Shown here: positions 36,101 through 45,821 of the stretch, one piece after another
How the letters are laid out: the number at the start of each line of letters is the position of its first letter
Position numbering within the stretch: the first letter of the stretch is position 1
Assembly (NCBI GenBank): GCA_037039685.1
Contig: JAWNGF010000003.1
Span: 248,001-312,000 of the forward strand
Reading direction: 5' to 3'
Source of the DNA: Ceratobasidium sp. AG-K
Taxonomy: Eukaryota > Basidiomycota > Agaricomycetes > Cantharellales > Ceratobasidiaceae
Length of the DNA stretch: 64,000 nucleotides
Notes under the pieces: model-generated
Database searches by the model: none
Told to the model about the DNA's origin: nothing
The model's input: the letters and a program-made list of their open reading frames with translations, nothing else
Program-made: the position numbers and the translations under genes

Positions 36101-39100
36101 GGAAGGAAACTCCTCCGGCGCGGGGATTTCTTCGCCATCCTCGTTCCAGTAGAGCGGCCCCTTTTCGGCGTTCTCCTCTCCTCGGTGATGCCCGATGATT
36201 CGGATCAGACGATCGAGCTTGGCCGAGGGATTCTTTTTGTAGGCCTCCCTGTCCGGGAAGTTTTTCTCCCACCATTCCCGCATCGACGCATTCTTAGGAG
36301 GCTTCTCCTTTAGTATCGGATGCACGAGAATCTTCTTCATTCTCGTGAAAAATCCCTGAAATTCGCAGTCAGTCAGCATCATGCCATGCAAGTTGAGAAC
36401 TTGCAAGCACACCTCCAGATTGACCGATTTGCCACTGTGCGGAGAGCGTCACTCGTCCGTCAGTCCATCCGATAATAGCTTAACAACAACTCACCGGCGA
36501 CGTCCTTGCGCAGTTTCCGCGCCCAGAAGCTCATTCGTCTTGTCGTCGAGCTTGATCCAAGACATACTCTCGACCTTGGGCTTGAGATCGAGAACCCGCA
36601 CGCCGTTGTTGTCGAGCGAACGATGGTCACGCCGTATGATTACTCCATGCAAGGACGACCGAAGTGGCCTGAGAATCCTTCGGGACACCCAGAAGGCGCG
36701 AAACTCGTTTTCGCTGTCCTGGTTTGCCACAAAGTCCGAGATTCGCAGACGCTCCTGGCTGCTCGCCTGAGAACCCGCCTCACCCGACTGCGCGAGGAAC
36801 TCCCGCAGCTCCTCCTGCGTCACCTCGCTTTCCCATTCTCTCGCACCCGCGCTCAGCGCAGATGTGATTCCCTTTGTCAGCTTGACTCCCCGACCATCGA
36901 CGAAGAGCCTGGCCCGGAGTAGGCGGCCAAGAACGAGCAAATTCTGCAAAACTGGCGTGATCAGCATCTCACGGACTCGTGCGCTAGACCGTACTGACCC
37001 GTGGGTGCGTGAACACCGGAGTTGCGGTAAGAGCAATGCGCTGAGTGCAACGCGAGAGCAACGTGAGCATCACGCGATAGTTGAAGCCGACATTCCGGTA
37101 GGTATGCGCCTCCTCGAGTATGCCGAGCAGAAAGTTGCGGCTGAAAATTCGCTCTTGCTGCTTGTAACGGGCCTCACGGTGGGCACGACGGCGCGGTTCG
37201 TCTCCTCGGCAGTGTAACCTTGTTTCTTCATCGCGACGACACCTTCCTTGATGAGCGACTGGGGGACAAGTAAGCAAAGAGCCGGTCGTTGGACACGCAG
37301 CGGGATAACGGCTTACCGGGGCCTCCACCAGTATGATCGTGCGAATTGGGTGGGACGACCTCATGGCAGCCGCGTAACCACTCGCCTCGCCCTGAAACCA
37401 GCGCTCTCGCTCTGCTTCACCGCCCCTGTAGACCAGGACGTGACAGTTGTTCGGGTCGATCCAACGCGAGATTTCGGAACGCCATTGACCGATCAAGGAC
37501 GTCGAGCAGATGATAATGGTCGGCTGATCGGGGATTGTCGCATGACCCATGAAGCACTTCCGGCGGCCTGGCGGAACCCGGGCATCAGGTTGGTCGAACC
37601 GCGTTCGAGCATTGCCGGTTGCAGAGTGTTCGTGCGACGTTGCGAAGGAAACAATTATCAGCGGGACGTCATGACCCAGGGGCACCTGTACTCACCCAGC
37701 ATGGTCGGCCACTCACGCGTGGATTTCGTCGTTGGCCAGGCGGGATTCGAATCCTGGAGCGTCTTCAGGTGCCAGATGACCTGCAGGTAGCCGATGACCT
37801 GGGCCGTTTTTCCGAAGCCGACGTCGTCAGCAAGCAGCGTTGGCTGACCGGGCTGGCCCAACTCCACCGTAAAGGAGCGATCGACCATCTCCATGATGCT
37901 GATCCACTGGTGCCAGGCGAGCTCGAGGGATTTGCCGTCCGGGTCGACCTTCCGTCCAGGTAGCGCCCCGTCTCGGATTCCGAGGCGCTGCCAGACCTCC
38001 TCGACAGTCAGCTTCCCGTGCTGAGCAACCCCGGCGTCGACGGTGAACTCCTTCATCATCTCCGCGCCCAGCTCTTTCGACCCTTCCTCCCCCTCGCTGT
38101 CGTCCTCGCCCAGTGGATTATCCTCCGCTTGGCTGGGCCGCCAGATCATGCTTTGGTATTCGAACCAAGCGGCGACAAGATCGGGCTCCTCAACGATGTG
38201 CGCGGCGCGCGACTTTTCCCGGACAACTGCAACGGGTGAGTCCTAGACGTGTCTCCTGGCAATGTGTACTCACTTCTGCCGTTTGCTCCCCGCACACCCT
38301 TGCCGACGGTGAGCATCAGCTCGTCGATCCGTTTGCGCACCGGCATTTGCTCCTCGTCACGCTCCGTTGCGCCCATCGCTCGATAGGTCTCGACAACCTT
38401 TTTGGCGAGACGGATGCCTTTCTGCAAAGCTCGGGCAGAACGCTTCCCGCCAGCCTTGGCGGCTGGCGACGGGAACGGCAAGAACGTGCATAAGTCAGTG
38501 TGTTCTTTCCTTGGGAACGCGTAGCGCTGTTACTCACCGTCCAGTGCTTCCGAGAGCTCCACCTCGGTTGCCTCCAGCTTCTTCACGTTGTTGCTGAGGG
38601 TTTTAGCGCCGTTCTCGAATAGCCGGTAGGTGAGGGCCCGCAAGAGCGGGTAGTAGTCGGGATCCGCACGTCCATCCGATAGACAGCATGAGTTACCGAA
38701 GACCGCTCGAGCGAACGGCTCGCGGCAGTCCGGCCAGACGTCGTCGTACTTCGTCCCACCGGTAACCATCGACTCCTTGAAGTCGGCCTCGTGCGCGGCG
38801 CACTTCTTGATCTACTCCCCGGTACGTAATTAGCTCGGTCTTGTTTTTGTTGCTCACCGGGGGCAGACTGCTTACCGTCTTCTCTCGTAATCGCCGATAG
38901 GCTGCCTCCTCGCTACACCCGATGTCCTTCATGAGGGCCTTAAGCCTGTATCGAAGACCCGCACGCGTGCCGAAGAAGTTTTTCACGATCCAATACCAGT
39001 CCTCGCGACCATCTTCAACGGTGAGCAAGACGCTCGACTGGAAGACGTCGAAGGCGGTCGAGCCGCCTGAGGACCGTCGCCAATGATCGTCGCACGTGCG

Positions 39101-39346
39101 GAGATAGCGCTCCGCCCCCGCAACGTGCTCGGGCCACTCGTCAATAATCGTTTGCGGGAGACCGTCTCGTGCGCGCCCGATGGGAGGGCGGGAAAGCCCA
39201 ACCTCGGCGGACTCAATGCCGGCGAGGTCGCGAAACTCGGGACTCGTCAGCGGGAAAAAGTCCCATACCGATTGGTCGGGCTTGGGCGGGGGGCCTTCGG
39301 AGTACCGGTGGACAAGAATAGCAAATGGCACGTTGACGGCGGGCAT
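33137..39346 (-). pseudogene. SNF2-family helicase-like ATPase, copy B (frameshifted, fused in frame to next gene)
   Basis: Exons (minus): 39346-38876, 38811-38538, 38462-38274, 38226-37696, 37567-37317, 37258-36999, 36943-36495, 36434-36413, 36355-36014, 35958-35785, 35433-34173, 34095-33137 onward. All but one junction agree in phase with copy A (14479-20049). Motifs: ADDVGFGKT (I), PTIIICSTSLIGQW (Ia), LEEAH (II, first Asp replaced by Glu), ALTATPV (III), SDVGGQGLNLQRG (V) and QIEGRAQRRGQ (VI). Exon 6 is 260 bp, not a multiple of three. Reading passes from SLIKEGVVAMKKQGYTAEE to a different frame before FSRNFLLGILEEAH, so a 1-base loss (or 2-base gain) lies near 37185-37215. The C-terminal ~40 residues seen in copy A are missing, and the frame continues without a stop into the gene at 33136. 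The intron at 35784-35434 is 351 bp, much longer than its 75-bp counterpart. The start is chosen by match to copy A; an upstream in-frame ATG exists at 39442. Confidence 0.8.
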
Positions 39347-40336
39347 GTTGTCGACCTCGTCGGCAGGATGTGGGGGAAACGGGGGGAGAGGGGAACAAGA
39401 AGGGTGAGTCACGTCACGCCGGTATTCTCTTTTGCGTCCCATTGGTCAACTGACTCATGGCCTCGTGACGTAATTGTCAGGGTTCCCGCCCTTGTAGTCG
39501 ACTCCGAGACCAGTGCACCTTGTGTTCTGTCTAGATACAGTCCCGGCGCACCTCTCACAGACTCCCGTACATAGTCCCGAATAGATTTCATGATAGGCAT
39601 CTATCGTTATCGTTTTATCGTTTGTATCGTTTACAGTTTAGTCGTAATTGCTCTCGTCTCACGCGCTAGCACTTATCGCGCAAGCGGCCCCAAAGACCGC
39701 GAGCTTTTCCTCAACGGCCCTAAGCGCACGCTGTGGCATGGGCTTGCCCTGTGCCCGTAGGCCAAAGCAGCAACCTTCGGGCGCATTGCGAGTCGGCCGC
39801 GGCACGGTTGGCCAAGGACGGCGAGTGACGCCCCGCACGTGCTGCCGCTCAGTCGTCCGCCGTATGAATGGGCGCGTCCCTGTGCTGGTCTCAACCGCGT
39901 GACCGACGTCCCGTGGGACCCTGGATACCGTCCGGAGTGCCACTACTCGCTTCCGTTGCTGACAAACCGTTACTCATCCGATAACTGATCCGAGCAAGAT
40001 CCGAAAGGTCACGTTCTGCCAGCGAGTTCGGAAAGCACGTGTCCAACGGTCTGCTCACGCCGCGGTCGTTGCTTCTCACGCCGTCCGACTGCTGCGGCTC
40101 GCCTGTTTGTGTGCCGCGGAATCCCGACTCCGGTCCGCTCTTTGTGTCTTCAGACGCCGTTTAACTCCGCTCTCCCTCGCCCACTCTTCTTGTTTTTTTG
40201 CTCGGCACCCTTGGCACTTGCCCACTCGCACGCCGTCCGACCAGTCTGTCCCTGCCCCCACACTCTTCTCCTGCCGTGAGTCACTTGCGCCCTTACCCGG
40301 CTTATTTTGGCGCTTGCGCTAACCCGGTCGGCAGTC

Positions 40337-41244
40337 ATGCCGCCCGATTTTCTTTCTGACTATTGGTCGCCACTTTCCTCCTCGCCTCCAACCTCCGTCT
40401 CTCTCGGGGTTTGGATCTCCGATCCCTCGCCCCTGCATGACTCGAACCCCCCCACCGGCAACTCGCCCGCTCTGTCGCCGTCGTACGCCGCTGCTCCCTC
40501 CGCCACGAGCTCGGTTTCTCTCGGCATCTGGATGTCCGACTCGGCTCCCGCGAACGGCGCGGACTCGACGTTTACCGAGCTGTCCCCGTCTTCGCCGCTT
40601 CTGTCCTCCCCGGCGCTGTCGTACGCCGCTGCTCCCTCCGTTGCCAGCTCGGTTTCTCTCGGTGGCTGACGACTGGCTGGGCTCCCGCGAACGGCACAAA
40701 CTCGGCGTTGACAGAGCTGCCCCCGTCCTCGCTCCTGCTGTCTTCAGCCGGCGATGCGTCTCTATCGACTGCCGACTCGGTCTCCCTCGGTGAGTCCGTA
40801 GCCAACCCCGTCCGCTCGTCCTCGCTTGAGTCGGTCGCTGGATCGACCTGGTCCCGAAGTTCACCCTCCCTCGGCGCTTGGATCTCGGACCGCTCTAGGT
40901 CCGTCCGTCACTCGTTCTTGGGCTCGAACTCGGACTCGGAACCTCCTTCCCCTGCCGCTTCGCCTCGCTCGTGGATTTCGAGCTCGGTCATCGGCGAAGA
41001 CTTTGCCCACGCACGGGAGATCTGGCCCGATCTCTCCGCCGCCCTCTCCGATGAAGGTCGCCGTCATGCCGACGCCATCGCTGACCTGTTCACTCGCCGC
41101 GGGTTTATTCCCCATCTGTCGCTCGACGCCGAGTGGAATGACTTACTTGCGGATCACATTGAGCGTGTGAATGTGATTCAATGGTAAGTGACTTGTATTT
41201 ACGCGATACTCGGTAGCTAATTATCGCGTAGTGTGTTTGAGTGA
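40337..41244 (+). CDS. Hypothetical Ser/Pro-rich repeat protein, ~268 aa, 3 exons
   Basis: Model: 40337-40661, 40715-41183, 41232-41244. The 53-bp (GTGGCT..ACAG) and 48-bp (GTAAGT..GTAG) introns give 269 codons with the stop. The N-terminal half consists of imperfect Ser/Pro/Ala repeats with SVSLG(V/I)W(I/M)SD and SYAAAPS(A/V)(T/A)SSVSLG units. The C-terminal part is different: DFAHAREIWPDLSAALSDEG, RRHADAIADLFTRRGFIPH, LDAEWNDLLADHIERV. The first intron lies within what would be one more repeat unit and aligns with the preceding unit except for one missing base. A frameshifted exon is therefore an alternative to an intron. The gene diverges from the SNF2 copy B gene; about 990 bp of GC-rich DNA separates them. 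Function unknown. Confidence 0.45.
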
Positions 41245-41774
41245 TCCAGGGCTCCGTGGCCTTTATGTATGCATGTAGATATATGACACCTTTGTACTAT
41301 AAAAACAATTGGATTACTTTTCAGACCCCCGAAGTAGCCACACATCATTATTAGCCCCGTTGAGGTGCGCACAATTGTTCGTATGTACCGCAGGCTCGCA
41401 ATATCCACAGCAAAATTACTCAAACCTAGTATGCTTTGCTCTCGGCTGTTGTTAACCATCATCTGGTCGAGCCCGGACTGCTGCCTTACATGCTATGAGT
41501 CCAGGCACATCGGCATACGCCGGTCTGAAGACTCAGGCTCCGCGCGGTCATACGTGGTTTGAGGCTATGCATTCACGCGCTCACCCTTATTCCATTGGCT
41601 GCTGCATCCCTGTTGAGTCATACGTCGTATGGGTCTCCACATTGGTCCACCATTCTAGACCAGCTGACATCACGTGATGCACCTCACCTCGGGATGTCCA
41701 AGGATTGATGGTCTCCGTCCGACGATCCTAGCTCATCCTACGTGAGCCTATAACCTAAACATAACTAAGAACTA
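41245..41774. other. Intergenic; scattered CATACG motifs
   Basis: No gene seen. Three diverged CATACG(C/T)CG(G/T) motifs occur near 41514, 41549 and 41619, related to those at 28.9-29.5 kb. The last ~30 bp contain TATAACCTAAACATAACTAAG just before the ribozyme-bearing array. Confidence 0.5.
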
Positions 41775-41819
41775 GGCCGCCGTGCCGCTTAGCGTGGGAG
41801 TTCCTTGGCCCCCAGCAGA

Positions 41820-41827
41820 TATATAAA
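41820..41827 (+). promoter_or_regulatory. TATA box just upstream of hammerhead, one per unit
   Basis: TATATAAA lies a few bases before the ribozyme's first stem in units 1-3 (equivalent positions near 42447 and 42758). Unit 4 has TATATATA at the matching place. Conservation in each unit suggests that every unit can carry its own RNA polymerase II promoter, but initiation has not been shown. Confidence 0.45.
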
Positions 41828-41830
41828 CAA

Positions 41831-41905
41831 GGGGATGAGCACTGATGAGGTGTCATACCGAAAGCGCTAGTTCACGTTGTGTGCTAGCCCTTTGCTTTCA
41901 TCCCC
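41831..41905 (+). ncRNA. Hammerhead self-cleaving ribozyme, type I, copy 1
   Basis: Stem I: GGGGAUGAGCA (41831-41841) pairs with UGCU-UU-CAUCCCC (41893-41905), 11 bp with a 2-nt UU bulge. Core: CUGAUGA. Stem II: GGU-GUCAU-ACC with the expected G10.1-C11.1 pair. Then GAAA. Stem III: a long hairpin AGCGCUAG.../...CUAGCCCU with one C.C and one U.U mismatch, closed by A15.1-U16.1. The cleavage-site triplet is CUU, with predicted cleavage after 41892. All invariant core bases (CUGANGA and GAA) are present. The stem I bulge and stem II loop are placed where natural hammerheads make their tertiary contact. CUU is an allowed but uncommon NUH triplet. Confidence 0.85.
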
Positions 41906-42457
41906 ACTTCGCTCGTGCTCGCTGCGCTTTGCACTCGCTCCGTTCCATCCCGTTTCTAACCTAACCTAAAAACTTGGTAGGGCTCGACGTGGACAAAGGG
42001 TCTCGACCCTTGGTTCTGTCGGTCCGACTACTCCGAAGCCCGAACTCCCCGGCTCAGTTCCCCGCACTTGTTGGCGGGTCGAACTCTGGGGTCGAGGCTA
42101 TAAGCGTCCTGTTACAGGCCGGGCCGGCGTCGCTGTGTCTTCCTGCTGCGCTTAGCGCCGGGGATTCGCAGGTGCCTGTTGTCAGGTGCCTAAGTGACGT
42201 GGAACAATTTAGCATACGTGGGCTCGCTTAGGCGGACACGTGTAGCCGAGGAGTGACGTGGCCGGCTGCCAAGGATTCGTTCCTTTGTACCGTGCCGAGT
42301 GGCGTGGTCTTGGCTGTTGACACGTGTCAACTTCGGCCGCCGAGATCCATGTTGTCATACTATCATTCGCTGATAGGTTATCTCGCTTAAATCACCAAGC
42401 CGGCCGCCGTGCCGCTTAGCGTGGGAGTTCCTTGGCTCCCAGCAGATATATAAACAA

Positions 42458-42532
42458 GGGGATGAGCACTGATGAGGTGTCATACCGAAAGCGCTAGTTC
42501 ACGCTGTGTGCTAGCCCTTTGCTTTCATCCCC
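42458..42532 (+). ncRNA. Hammerhead self-cleaving ribozyme, type I, copy 2
   Basis: Same fold as copy 1, with a single change in the stem III loop (GCU instead of GUU). Predicted cleavage is after 42519. RNA cut here and in copy 1 would release a 627-nt unit. Confidence 0.85.
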
Positions 42533-42768
42533 ACTTTGCACTCGCTCCGTTCCATCCCGTTTCTAACCTAACCCGGCTGCCAAGGATTCGTTCCTTTGTA
42601 CCGTGCCGAGTGGTGTGGTCTCGGCTGTTGACACGTGTCAACTTTGGCCGCCGAGATCCATGTTGTCATACTATCATTCGCTGATAGGTTATCTCGCTTA
42701 AATCACCAAGCCGGCCGCCGTGCCGCTTAGCGTGGGAGTTCCTTGGCTCCCAGCAGATATATAAACAA

Positions 42769-42843
42769 GGGGATGAGCACTGATGAGGTGTCATACCGAA
42801 AGCGCTAGTTCACGCTGTGTGCTAGCCCTTTGCTTTCATCCCC
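42769..42843 (+). ncRNA. Hammerhead self-cleaving ribozyme, type I, copy 3
   Basis: Identical to copy 2 over the 75 nt. Predicted cleavage is after 42830, releasing a 311-nt monomer with copy 2. Confidence 0.85.
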
Positions 42844-43079
42844 ACTTCGCACTCGCTCCGTTCCATCCCGTTTCTAACCTAACCCGGCTGCCAAGGATTC
42901 GTTCCTTTGTACCGTGCCGAGTGGTGTGGTCTCGGCTGTTGACACGTGTCAACTTTGGCCGCCGAGATCCATGTTGTCATACTATCATTCGCTGATAGGT
43001 TATCTCGCTTAACTCGCCAAGCCGGCCGCTGTGCCGCTTAGCGTGGGAGTTCCTTGGCTCCCAGCAGATATATATACAA

Positions 43080-43154
43080 GGGGATGAGCACTGATGAGGT
43101 GTCATACCAAAAGCGCTAGTATACGTTGTGTGCTAGCCCTTTGCTTTCATCCCC
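43080..43154 (+). ncRNA. Hammerhead copy 4, core mutated (G12 to A)
   Basis: Stem I, CUGAUGA, stem II and stem III are kept, but ACC is followed by AAAA instead of GAAA (position 43109), which replaces the invariant G12. G12 is the general base in hammerhead cleavage, so this copy should be inactive or very weak. In stem III, UUCAC is UAUAC, which turns the U.U mismatch into an A-U pair and a C-G pair into U.G, so the helix persists. Confidence 0.75.
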
Positions 43155-43217
43155 ACTTCGCTCGTGCTCGCTCGCTGCGCTTCGCACTCGCTCCGTTCCA
43201 TCCCGTTCCTAACCTAA

Positions 43218-43812
43218 ACTGAGTGTCATGTAGATGCAAGTCCAGAGTAAAATGGTGGCTGGAGGGAAAAAAACATGGGCATGTGACCAAAATTGCAGCA
43301 TGCCAAGGATGGCAGGGTGAAATTTTCGATATTTGGGGAATAGCTCAACAACCTACTAGACAACTTGCCTTGAAATTTTAACTGAAAGATCTGATAGCTA
43401 TGACATATCGTATTGATGACCGCGATTCTTCGATTCCCATCATGAAAAATATTACATAGCAATATTTCTCCACCACCCTGTAGGTGTTGAATCTACTATG
43501 CTTATCAATCACACTACGGAGCATTATCCTACAGTTCAAGACACGAAATTCATACCAAAGAATAAAACAACGTTGCCCCTTGCAGCACTAAGGCCAGGCC
43601 ACCTCAGTGAGATGACATCGCCGCTTGCTCTCCGCTGATATGTGCATCTGCAATTGTTGCAATCGTACAACATCGCGCATGTAGTCGTGCGTCATCCGCG
43701 GCGTCGTGCTTGGCCTTATCATCACAAGGTCTACGCTGCCCCATAAAGCGGTGAGGTACCTGGTACAAGCGTTTCAGTCGGTCATTGCTGTAGCAACCAA
43801 TCAATGATTGAC
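43218..43812. other. Intergenic; no gene seen
   Basis: AT-rich DNA downstream of the ribozyme array. A 70-codon minus-strand ORF at 43604-43816 could be a further exon of the F-box gene next to it, but I found no good splice pair joining it. Confidence 0.4.
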
Positions 43813-45367
43813 TCACATTGCAAACAAACGTATCTGTATCCTGTCAACCTTACCAAGCACGAAAGTACCTTCAAAGAGTAGCGTTTGACGTGATACTGGG
43901 CGTTCGAGCACTTCTCGCTGAAGGCCGACATAGACCGAACTGTCTTCGAGAGGGTACAACGCTACGCCTAGCGTGTGTAGCAAAGGACGGTCTCTAGCGA
44001 ACAGTAGCAGGTCACGCATCGTTGCGCGCTGTTGATGCAACACCAGTGTGTGCAGCCCCTGGAGTCTACCATGGAAAACTGCGCAGTCGTCTGCACCTGC
44101 GATGTTGAAGGCATTAAATACGAGACGCTTCAGTGGCAGGCGCACGATTTTATACAGGCTTTCGGCCCTTAACGAAAAGACACCAGGCGCATCAGGATAC
44201 GTGAAGCTGAGGTCGACGAGGTGTGTCGCATTGGTGCCAAGGAGCTCTAAGCACCGCTCGAGACGGGTGACCTCACGACCAGCGGGGTCATTCAACACCG
44301 GTGCCATAACGACATTAAACAACTTGACGTTGCACACGAGTGGACCACAGGTGAGAGTCTCGATGATTTGACAGGGCGTCGGATTTAGCAAGTAAAGGGA
44401 TTCGAGGGAAGGAAAGGGATCGCTACGTCGGAAGGCGAATGTCGTTTTGTTGCGATAAGCCTCCGGGAAGTCACTGTGCCTGAACACAAAATCAATCGTG
44501 AAGCTTCTCAAACGCCCAAGGTTGCCTATGGTGCCAACCATGACATCGTCAATGACCGTACAGCTGAGGGCGAGATCTGTAAGTCCTGCGAAACTATCGG
44601 TCGAGAAGGCAGTGCGGATAGAGATAAGAGGATTGTGACCGGGGTAATGGCGGGTGCCCCTGCCAAATATCTTCAGCGTCGTTGGCGATGCTTCTGTCGT
44701 GCAAAGGCATTGCAGGATAGTGGCCACGTCGGTGAGAGAGACGTACGGTACACCATACGCACTCGGTGAGTCGGTCTGGAAGACGAGAGATTGGAGCGTT
44801 GGGCCAATCAACCAGCGTAACCAGTTGACGATACTACGGTCGACGGTGCCGTCGGGCCCGTACGACGAGAAACAAGTGCCCGGCTGCTTGCGCGTGACCG
44901 TCAATGATCGCAATTGTGGGAGCGGGGAGGGCATATTGGCGAACGAGGCGGCTTGGCCAGACCACGCATACCTGACAACTGGATCGGCATATAGCTCCAT
45001 GGCCATGCAATGTCTGCCGAAACGGTTCTCGAAAGCTTTGATAACCTCTTTAGATATATCTGGGGTAATGACCTTGACGTCGTAGTTACCGTTAGCACAA
45101 CAATCGATACCAGCTCACGCGTGAATGACGCACCGGCACAATAGGATGCCTACCCGACAGTGGCCGCGAAGGTAGTCGAGGTAGGGGATGTTCGATTATG
45201 CTGGCCAACAATGCGCATACGGAAGGAAATCTCTTCCAGAGGACGGGGCTGAGAATCTCGTGCATCTCTCTGCTGACACGGGTAAAGTTGGCGAGATCCT
45301 TCAAATCAATGTATGATACGATGATCAGAAAAACATCGGGCATCGTAATAACGGATGTAGACAACAT
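43813..45367 (-). CDS. F-box/LRR-like protein, 486 aa, 2 exons
   Basis: Exons (minus) 45367-45154 and 45059-43813. The 94-bp intron (GTAGGC..CCAG) keeps phase and gives 487 codons with the stop. The N-terminus (MPDVFLIIVSYIDLKDLANF, then TRVSREMHEILSPVLWKRF) reads as an F-box. The rest is a series of leucine-rich segments (LPQLRSLTV, LQSLVF, LTDLALS, LGRLRSFTI, FPSLESLYLLN, LKRLVFNAF, LHTLVLHQQ), typical of fungal F-box proteins with a degenerate LRR array. Known role of the family: substrate-recognition subunit of SCF ubiquitin ligases. The substrate cannot be inferred. The true start may be the second ATG (45343). GTGAGC at 45121 is an alternative donor but breaks the frame. Divergent from the next gene, and the two probably share the ~450-bp promoter region. 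Confidence 0.75.
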
Positions 45368-45821
45368 GTCGGAGCAAAGTATGCCACAGATATCGGAAAT
45401 TTGGCAAGAATAACGGGCGAGAGCGTGAATAATGGCAAGAGCAGTAGTACCTTGCTTTTAACTAAAGTAGTGCTGCCAAGTGGCTTCCGCCCGTATGGTC
45501 TGTTTTGACGCGTGCCGCATGGAGGTGTTCTTGGGCCATTGAACAATAAATATGGTCCAAGTGATGTGGAGGTCCTCCTTATCGTACATGACATCTTTCC
45601 GCGGGCACATTCGATTGGCTATTATTCATTGTCTTGGCCACTATGATTTGGCTCACACTACAAACCACTTGTGTGACGACGGCCCTATTGATTAAAGTGT
45701 GGTCACGGAGATTCTTATAATCGCGTTGTGTTCTCTTAAAATCCCCCTCCCGGCCACCGTCCTACCCGCACGTGCCGCCCACCTCCCGCCACACCAATAC
45801 TAGTCTACTCGACAAATAATC

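Larger units (their letters stand above)
41775..43217 (+). repeat. Tandem array of TATA-box repeats each bearing a hammerhead ribozyme (retrozyme-like)
   Basis: Units begin with GGCCGC(C/T)GTGCCGCTTAG at 41775, 42402, 42713 and 43024, with spacings of 627, 311 and 311 bp. Each has, in order, a GGGAGTTCCTTGGCTCCC stem, TATATAAA (TATATATA in the last), a 75-nt hammerhead and a GCTCCGTTCCATCCCGTT(T/C)CTAACCTAA segment. Between units follow GCCAAGGATTCGTTCCTTTG, the perfect palindrome GTTGACACGTGTCAAC and a CTATCATTCGCTGATAG stem. Only the first unit is followed by an extra ~300-bp GC-rich internal segment (about 41965-42261). The first and last units share a longer GCTCGTGCTCGCT stretch after the ribozyme, which the middle units lack. 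Layout and ribozyme type resemble retrozymes and ribozyme-bearing satellites of plants and animals. No ORF is convincing; the identical 70-codon ORFs in units 2 and 3 simply run across the ribozyme. Confidence 0.9.

Noticed and set aside
39659..40338. Short ORFs on both strands between SNF2 copy B and the 40337 gene
   Set aside because: GC-rich promoter-like DNA with no motif. Length is explained by low stop-codon frequency.
41831..41905. tRNA gene in the ribozyme segment (75 nt, GGGGAUG/CAUCCCC ends)
   Set aside because: No T-arm directly before the 3' acceptor strand and no A or B box consensus. The internal helices and invariant CUGAUGA/GAAA fit a hammerhead instead.
42472..42995. Two identical 70-codon ORFs (42472-42684 and 42783-42995) as a small protein
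   Set aside because: They are copies created by the 311-bp repeat, run across the ribozyme and have no homologue in units 1 and 4.
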